DNA of 64,000 nucleotides from Parasponia andersonii. Taxonomy: Eukaryota; Streptophyta; Magnoliopsida; Rosales; Cannabaceae. Both the position numbers and the translations under genes were made by a program. The stretch covers positions 614,607-678,606 of the forward strand of contig JXTB01000094.1 of NCBI GenBank assembly GCA_002914805.1, written 5' to 3'. Below are positions 56,188 to 64,000 of the stretch, in pieces. Numbering within the stretch: the first letter of the stretch is position 1; each line of letters begins with the position of its first letter. The notes beneath the pieces were generated by a model. The model did not search any database and was not told the DNA's origin. It saw only the letters and a list, made by a program, of their open reading frames with translations.

Positions 56188-58338
56188 GTATATTTAAGCT
56201 TTTAAACTCGTTTTTGTAAAATTAGATTACCCATTGTCGTAACTATGATTTTGACCAATTATTTTGTAGAAATTTCATGTTTTAGGTTTTATTTGAAAGA
56301 GTCTATATTTGGAACCCTAATTTATCAAATGTGAATATCTTGAGCATGCATTGATAATATTTACCCTTGTAATGCCAAGTTAGACTATTTATTTGCCAGA
56401 AATCTTATTTTTGGGTATGTTTTGCTATTTAAGTGCAAATTAATCCGAATTTATTATTATTTTATTGCTATTTTTTTATTTATTTTAGGTGAAATATGAG
56501 TTCATTTAGTTGTAAAAAGTTTCAAATTAAAGGTGTGTTATATGAATTTATACCAATTTCATGTTTATTTACTAGAAATCATATATTTGGTTTTGCTTTT
56601 TAATTTCCATCCTTAGTGTCAATTAATCCAAATTTATGCAATTTTAATTGAATATTGTGTAGTTTTTTAGAAATTTATACATTCAATATTTTTAATTGGG
56701 TGAAGCCATGTGGAGTTGATCATTAGTTGCAAAAGTTTAAAATTGAGGTAGACTCTCTCAATTTCTACAAATTTTATGTTAGATACTTAATACTACTTAA
56801 TTTGAACATGATTAATTATAAAAGGCCAGCTTCTTGCACTAATATTTTGAGGGCAAGTGCAAAATATATCTTCGAAAGACTCTATTATTCTTGAATGTGA
56901 TGAATTGGACCATTTAGCATTTGTCATAATTTGTAGACCAATTAAACTATTTGGAAAATTTTTGTGAAGCATATATAAGTTAGTTTTCATGTATTACTTT
57001 TTGTTACCATTAATATTGGAAAAACGATCATGACCTATGAATTTACTATTTTATTCATTATGATCACATGCATTTGCGGGCCTCACGAAAGGACTTCTCA
57101 TATTTCTAAGAGACGACGATATTATTTGAAAACTTATAGTGGTGAGAAAGGAGATTAGTATCAAAAGATATTAGAGCTATGAAAAAGTATGAAAAGTGGC
57201 ACACATACATATCTTAGGTAAAAAGGAAAAAATAATTAATCAACCTGCAATTGGGCATTGTTGGCGTAGTTGGTCTCTTCTATGTCCTCTGTCGTGAAAA
57301 ACATCCTCTTAGACTTCATATTAGGAACTTTGTCTCCATCCAAAGCCATATTATTCAGAATTCAGTTCGATAAAAAATTAGGAGATTTTTTATTTTAGAA
57401 TGCCAAAAATGAACCATATATATAGTAGCACATTAAGGTATGTTATCATCAAAATTCTCTATTTTCTTGGGGCATGAGAATATGATTAATTGACATAGAG
57501 ACATTTTTTGAATCTAAGTGGCACTAAATATATTCATTGGAGCTATCTTTATATATTTTTTTTTCCCGTTCTCAAAATTTTGTCTCAACTCTCAAGTTTC
57601 CCATATACAAAAAGAGTGATTTGCCTATTTGTATGAGCTAGCTAGAATCGTGAATAATGTAAAGAATGTGTATATATCAACATTTATACAAAACTTATCA
57701 ATAGTCTTGATTTTCCATTTGATGTTTGAAAGGTTAACTTGAGATCTTTGATTCTAAAATTTTTAATTTATTGGATATAAATTGTTGTTGTAGAATTCTA
57801 TATCATTTTTTAGTTGTCAAAATTCTTATTTTGCATATATACTTATTTCAAATATATGAATTTTCAAATTTAAAGTATTGTGGATTATAGATATTTAATT
57901 TTATTTATCATTTTAATTTGTATATAGGTTTTAGTAAAAGTTAGAGTACTTAGATTACTTGTGAATTAGCAAACTGAGCAAACTGAGATATGTTTTCTCA
58001 AATTTTTTTCTTTTATTGACTTATGTCACTTTCACATTAGTTTTATCTTATTATTTGTGTTGATATTATTTTGTCATATGTTATATTTGGTTGATTGACA
58101 AATTGTTTGTAACAAATGAGACTATTTAAGAATAAATTAAGTTCAGAATTTGGTAGTACTTAGAAATATAAGAATAATTTGAAATGAGTGTTAATGTATA
58201 ATTGGTGGCTTAGTTACTCAATTGGTTAATGCTAGAAATAGGGAAGATTATGTACAATTTTTTATGGTACTCAATTTAGTTAGTTTTTGATATCAGTTGT
58301 TTATTTATTTATTTTTTTTGTTTTTCAATTGTGCTTAG
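56188..58338 (+). other. Long first intron region of the CACTA transposase gene
   Basis: About 2.1 kb of T-rich, intron-like DNA between the donor at 56188 and the acceptor 'gcttag' at 58333-58338. Small extra non-coding exons are possible (for example around 56490 and 57930) but cannot be fixed. No coding domain was seen. Confidence 0.45.
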
Positions 58339-58339
58339 A

Positions 58340-61300
58340 ATGGATAAGGAATGGATATTGGCAGAAAGACTATCGACTGAATATAGAAAGGGAGTTGATA
58401 GCTTTTTGAAGTTTTCTATTGAAAATGTCAGATTCTAATTTAATTCCATGTCCGTGTATTAAATGTGGAAATTTGCAAAAGATAGGTGTTAAAAAGATAA
58501 AAGAACACTTATATTTCAATGGAATAGATCAAAGTTACAAACAATGGATTTGCATGGTGAAAATGTTCCAATTATCGGATTTTTGTCAAAGAAAAGTATA
58601 TGAGATGATTATAAGTTAGATTTAAATGATGATCTTTTTGAAATGATTGATAATGCATAGTATGAAACAGATATAGATCCTATTAAGTTTTAATCATTAC
58701 TTAATGATGCTGAGAAACCGATCTATCCGGGTTGTACAAAATTTACAAAGTTGTCTGCATTATTGAAATTGTATAATTTGAAAGCAAGACATGGATGGAG
58801 TGATAAGAGTTTTCAGACTTGTTAGTTTTACTAGAAGAGATATTGCCAAATAATAATAAGATGCCACCTTCCTTTTATGAGACCAAAAATACTTTATGCT
58901 CATTGGGTATGCAATATGAGAAAATTCACGCTTGCCCAAATGATCGTATTTTATATCGAAAGAAATTTAAAGATGCAATTCGTTGTCCAATATGTGGTGA
59001 GCCTAGGTGGCAACAGAATAAGAATTCTAAAGAGGTAAAAGTTGGAACCCCTGCTAAGGTTTAGTGGTATATTCCTCCAATTCCTTATTTTACCCATCTA
59101 TTCCGAAATCGTGAGCATGCTAAAGATCTAATATGGCATGCGAATGAAAGAATAGAAGATAGTAAACTTAGACATCCAGCCGATTCACCGGCTTGGAAAA
59201 TAATAAATTACAAATGGCCTTTTTTTGGAAGTGATCCAAGGAATCTTCGTCTTGGTCTATCTGCAGATGATATTAATCTTCATACAACTCTAAGTAGCAA
59301 ATATAGTTGTTGGCATGTAATGCTTATAATCTATAATCTTCCACCATGGTTGTGAATGAAAAGAAAGTTTACACTTCTTATAATGTTAATATCAGGACCT
59401 AGACAACCTGGTAATGACATTGATGTATATTTAGCCCCGTTGATTGATGAGTTGAACAATTTGTAGAATGATGGTCTGAAAGCCTATGATGCATATAAGG
59501 ATGAAGATTTTATTCTCAAGGCTATGTTACTATAGACAATCAATGACATCCCTGCATATGGGAATTTGTCTGGGTTTTCCACTAAAGGATATAAAGCATG
59601 TCCTATTTGTGATGAGAAAAAAAGTTGTCAGTTCTTAATACATACTAGAAAATTGAGTTATATAGGTGATAGAAGATTTTTACCTCGCAAACATGTATAC
59701 AAAATTTGGAAAAAAGCATTTAATGGTTCTCAAGAATTTAAACTGGCACCACAACCTTTAACTGGGATAGAGATATTACAAACAGTCTTTAAGCTCGAAT
59801 TTGGGCTTGGAAAGGTTAAAATAAGTGATATCAATAAGAAAAGAAAAAGACGCAGTAATGTGAAGGCTGTAAAAACCCCAAAGGGTTGTTGGAAGAAGAA
59901 ATCTATATTCTTTGAGTTGGAGTATTGGCAATATTTACTTCTGAGACATAACTTAGATGTTATGCATATTGAGAAGAATATATGTGATAGTATAATTGGA
60001 ACTTTATTAAATATTCCAAGGAAGAATAAGGATAGTATTGGTGCCCGTATGGATCTTGTTAACATGGGTGTTCGAAAAGAGTTAGCTCCTAAAGTGGGGG
60101 AGAAGCGAACATATTTATCCCTTACTTGCTTCACATTGAAAAAGGAAGAAAAATATCAATTTTTTCAATCTTAATTTATGTGAAGGTTCCTGAAGGCTAT
60201 TATTCTAATATTAGAACATTAGTGGATATGAACAATTTGAAATTAGTTGGACTTAAATCTCATGATTGTCATACACTAATGCAACATCTGTTACCTATAG
60301 CGATCAGGTCCATATTACCTAAAAATGTTCGATATGCAATCACCAGATTATGCTTATTTTTTAATGGAATTTGTTCTAAGGTGGTCAATGTATCCAAGTT
60401 AGACGAACTACAAAGTGAACTTGTTGTAACATTGTGCATGTTTGAGCAGTTTTTTCCTCCTAGTTTTTTTGATATAATGATACATCTTACTGTACATTTG
60501 GTTAGAGAAGTGAAGTTATGTGGTCCTATTTATTTGAGATGGATGTATCCATTTGAGAGATACATGAAAATTCTAAAAGGATATGTTAGAAATCGAAGCC
60601 GGCCAGAAGGAAGCATTGTAGAGTGTTATATCGCAGAAGAAGCTGTTGAGTTTTGTTCTGAGTATTTGGCAAATGTAGAAGCTATCAGAGTACCTGCATA
60701 TTCAAATATTAATAAAAGCATAAGTGGTAGTGTCGTGTGTACAGTTAAATGAGAAAAACTAGACCAAGCATATCGTACTGTGTTACAAAATATAGCTGAA
60801 GTCCCCCTTTCATCGAGTAAGTTTTTTTGTGAATTAGATTTTCATTAATTAAATGTTAAAATCATTAATAATAATGGTTTACTTTGGGGATGATTTGTTA
60901 AAGGGAGCATATAAATTGGATCAAAACACAATTCTCAATGAAATCAAAAAGAGAGAAATGGATCCATGATGAACATCATCAAACTTTTATTAGTTGGTTT
61001 CGTGAATGGGTAATTCCAATTAGTTGTTACAATTAATAGTTTTATTTCATTTTTTCCCTATTTCTAATTGTTAATTTTGCATTTTGAATAGAATGTAGTT
61101 GAAATGAATAAGGCAATACACAATCTATCTGGTAAATTGAAATGGATATCACGTGGACCATCATTGGATATAATTAAATATAATGCTTATCAAGTTAACA
61201 CTGTTCATTTTAGTACAAGACACCGCGATAACATAAGAACAACCCAAAATAGTGGGGTAAGCATTATTGCAAAAACCGTCCAATTTTCAAGTTTTAAGGA

Positions 61301-61757
61301 TAAAAACCCAATAGAGGGTGATATGGTATACTATGGCATTATCGAGGAAATTTGGGAACTTGATTTTGTCACATTTTGGTTGTCGGTGTTTATGTGTCAA
61401 TCGGTGGAGAGTAACCATGGGGTTAGAGAAGATGAGTTAGGCTTCACTTTAGTTGATCTAAACTGGATAGGTCACAAGAATGATTCATTTATATTGGCAA
61501 CACAAACAAAACAAGTATTTTACGTCAATGATCCACTTAATGCTCGATGGTCAATTGTTCTTGCAACAAAACTGAAAGAATATCAAAATTTAGGAGTTGA
61601 AGATAAGAACGAAATACTTGTTGCTCATGAAATATTCTCAAAAGGAGTTTCGGTGGAGGCTTTGATAAAAAACATTAATGAAGGTGATGTTACATGTTTA
61701 CGAGATGATGGTGAAGGTATTTGGATTGATAATCAAAGAAAGAAATCAATGAGATAA
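58340..61757 (+). pseudogene. TNP2-type CACTA transposase, decayed
   Basis: Catalyses excision and insertion of CACTA elements. The start ATG at 58340 sits one base after an acceptor. Domains in order: a transposase-associated N-terminal domain with 'LIPCPCIKCGN' (58440-58472) and a frameshifted 'HGEN'; the TNP2 core with 'PPSFYETK' (58866 on), 'CPNDRILYRKKF' (about 58933), 'ADSPAWK' style sequence (about 59180-59200), 'STKGYKACPICDE' (59580-59617), 'RRFLPRKHVYK' (59671-59703), 'LDVMHIEKNICDSIIG' (59953-60000); a DUF4218-like part (60126-60752) with 'WMYPFERYMK' and 'EGSIVECYIAEE'; after an intron a short exon with 'FISWFREW' (about 60985-61008) and donor; and a DUF4216-like part (61092-61757) with 'GDMVYYGIIEEIWELDF' and 'FYVNDPL'. 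At least four frameshifts and several stops interrupt the N-terminal and core parts. The last two blocks are open over 200 codons each. Confidence 0.85.
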
Positions 61758-61918
61758 AAATCAAATAAGTTATATCTTTTTGTTTCATTTTTATATCTTT
61801 ATGGATTGATGTATTGTCTTTTTAAATATATTATCTCTTATGTTTACATGCTTATTATTTTCTATCTTAATTTTTGATTTACATTTGTAGTTTTATTATT
61901 TAACAGGTAATTATTGAC

Positions 61919-63982
61919 ATGGAAAATGAAGGTGCAGATGATGTTCATCAATTTATACCATCACAAAGTAGTCAAGGTGAAAGAAAACACAAAAAGAAAC
62001 CAAGAGGAATGACTCAAATGAAGGAGTTGATTATAAAAAGAAGTGATAACAAAAAAGAAGTTGTTGCGTACAATGAATGAGGACAACCAACTGGGGATAA
62101 AGGTAAATATTTAGCGAGCTTTTGTGGCCTAATGGTTCGTCGCAAGATCCCAATCAACATTGATAACTGGACGCTTGTTCCAAAGGACCTAAAAGATGAG
62201 CTCTGGCATATAATATTGGTATGAACATGAATCTTTCTATTTCATATTTATTAGAATATATATTTGGTATTAACATTATTTCTTTTACATTGTAGGAAAC
62301 ATTTGTATTGGACTAAAAAGTAAAAAAAGAAACTTTAAAAAGTTGTGGGAAAATATGGAGAGATTTTAAGTCTAGGATTACAACTGAACTGATTTATGAG
62401 TATAGACATACTTTTCAAGAGTTATTAGAGCACCCTCCAGCATCATATACACCATGGATTGAACCTAAAGTTTGGGATGAGTTTGTTAAGAAAAGAGTAA
62501 GTACAGAATGGGAGGAAGCTAGGAAAGTACAACAGGGAAGAGAACGCAAAATAAATATCCACATCGTATGTCTCGCTTGGGTTATGCTGGATTAGAAGCT
62601 AAGATTGAAAAAGACGAGAGCCGATGTGGTATTGATAGATCCAAGCTGTCAAGTAGAGAACGTATTCCTAAAAAAGGAGGCCATACTGAAGAAATTAAAG
62701 TAATTGTTGATAGAATTATAAGTTGTTATTACAACATATTGATTATATTAATTTGTAATTTTGTTAAAATTATAGCATAGTCTAATATTCAATTCTGTAC
62801 ATGTTTTGTAGGAAGATTATAATCAACAGATCTAAGAGGGAAATCTCGAGATAGACGGTTCTAATGATATCTTAACAATGGCTTTAGGCACTCTTGAATA
62901 TTCTGGACGTGTACAGAGAATAGGATTTCACGTTAGCCACAGACAATATTTTCATCAACCTGCTCCAACAAAGAAGCAACAATCATTTGAGTTGAAATAA
63001 TGGCAAGATGAACAAACACACAAGATGCAACAAATGCTTCAAGAACAAGAAGAACAGTTCAAAGCAGAAATTGCTAAGATTCAAGCAAGACAACAAAGTA
63101 ATGTTGGTGGTTCTAATACAACTCATTCACGGCCAGAAGTTCAAAGGGAAGAAGTGTAACCACAAGAGATACATGTAAATCCAATGGTAGCTATAAGAAC
63201 ATCTTCACGACTCAAAAAATATGTTTATATAAGTTTCTTTCTTATTTGTTTATTATCTACTTGTATTTATAAATTGTGTTTGATTTTTGATATTGTAGAA
63301 CCGACCATGCAAGCTTGCAGTGGGGTTTCGTGATAATATAGTTGCTTTAGGACATGTATAAGAGTCAACCTCATCAACTATTATTCACGACAGAGAATTG
63401 GGGGAGCATAATTTTCGTGTATCAGTAGAGGTTGTTCTTGATATTACAGCCCTAATTCCTATTCCAAATCCAGATGATGATACAAGGTTGGTAGGTGACG
63501 TACTTCGATCGCATCTTGCATGGCCTAAGATGCTTGTTATCTTTGAAGATAATTTGGTATACAGACCTATTTTCCAAATAAATTCATCCTTTATTGAATT
63601 CTAATGTGAATTATTAACTTGTTTATTAACATTTTATCATTTATTTAGATTTTAAGAGTTTAATGATATAAATAGACATCCAACGGGGAAAAATAAATCT
63701 TCACAATCACAGCCACCTCAAACACAAGAAAGAGTATATCCACAAAGAAAGAAAGCAGAATCTGTTACACAAACACAGTTTAAATTTGTTGATGGTGCAC
63801 CAGCTTCTATAAGATTACTATTGAATACCATTTAAGGAGTGGATGAAGATATTGTTGTTTAAATTCCCTTTGATGAAGAAGTGTTTGGAGAAGCTTTTCG
63901 TTTGCCTGTATTCAAAGAAGACATAATTGAATTTTGCACATTACAAAAGATTGGGGTCGTGCCTATTACGTTATACATGAGG
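61919..63982 (+). pseudogene. Second CACTA gene: En/Spm plant transposase family with C-terminal DUF8039/pre-Ulp1-like region
   Basis: Separate gene starting with ATG at 61919. Exon 1 (to 62218) has a charged N-terminus and 'CGLMVRRKIPINIDNW' (about 62127-62170). Exon 2 from 62296 has 'FVLD', 'IWRDFKSRIT' and 'PPASYTPWIEPKVWDEFV' (62430-62490), typical of the Ptta/En/Spm domain (PF03004 type). A frameshift near 62550 leads to 'SRLGYAGLEAKI'. Exon 3 from about 62812 has 'ALGTLEYSGRVQRIG', then a Gln/Glu-rich coiled coil (63010-63100). From 63300 follows a DUF8039-like segment with 'NFRVSVEVVLDITALIPIP'. The last block (63720-63982) matches the region that precedes a Ulp1-type cysteine protease domain in related plant proteins and ends at a donor 'ggtaag'. 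The protease itself would lie beyond the window. Several stops show it is inactive. Confidence 0.75.
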
Positions 63983-64000
63983 TAAGATGTTTATTTTTTT

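Larger units (their letters stand above)
55710..64000 (+). mobile_element. CACTA/En-Spm DNA transposon, left end to beyond window
   Basis: Left terminus 'cattactaaaaatatc' at 55710 is a one-base variant of the CACTA consensus. It is followed by a dense subterminal repeat region, a TATA promoter, a non-coding exon, a TNP2-type transposase gene and a second gene with the En/Spm plant transposase domain. All parts share plus orientation in the standard order. The right end lies outside the window. Many frameshifts and stops show that it no longer encodes working proteins. Confidence 0.9.

Overview
The window is nuclear DNA of a flowering plant, most likely a eudicot, taken from a draft assembly. 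The evidence is strong AT richness, GT-AG introns, classical plant transposons (Ty1/Copia, Ty3/Gypsy-like LTRs, CACTA/En-Spm, MITEs), a plant-only arabinogalactan protein gene, a 452-base run of N and a single-N join. I cannot name the species. Gene density is very low: two complete host genes and one host gene fragment. Nearly everything else is transposable-element sequence in different stages of decay.

Layout. 1-22 kb: decayed, AT-rich repeat DNA with LTR remnants, three related MITE copies in TA repeats (6.2-7.2 kb), a ~1 kb inverted repeat (14-15 kb), a CACTA-like terminus (17.5 kb) and Gypsy-like LTR/primer-site fragments (17.7-22 kb). 22.6-25.0 kb: a compact non-autonomous LTR element in minus orientation with both LTRs and a perfect 5-bp target duplication. 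26.4-27.7 kb: second copy of a non-coding repeat also seen at 10.9-12.4 kb. 27.75-39.98 kb: a nest, in which a 9.7 kb Copia element with both LTRs (29813-39529) is inserted inside the reverse transcriptase of an older, LTR-less Copia fragment. 40.2-42.5 kb: a long foldback of two ~1.1 kb arms around a ~100 bp spacer. 42.5-43.2 kb: an LTR-like start, the N gap, and the end of a TRIM-like LTR.

43.7-46.6 kb holds a seven-exon plus-strand gene whose splice junctions all agree in phase and give a 314-residue protein (glycine-rich segments, a C-terminal coiled coil and a cysteine/basic tail). 46.6-52 kb is intergenic, with CACTA-like termini and a MITE. 52.3-52.6 kb holds one and a bit exons of a monoacylglycerol-lipase-type hydrolase that looks spliced in by assembly. 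53.6-54.2 kb, minus strand, is a classical GPI-anchored arabinogalactan protein. From 55.71 kb to the window end runs a large CACTA element: terminal and subterminal repeats, a TATA promoter, a non-coding first exon, a decayed TNP2-type transposase gene, and a second decayed En/Spm-type gene that runs off the end.

I found no convincing undescribed system. The most informative structures are the Copia-in-Copia nest, the foldback with uneven arm identity, the minus-oriented compact LTR element with an antisense open frame, and two likely assembly artefacts near 52.3-53.4 kb.
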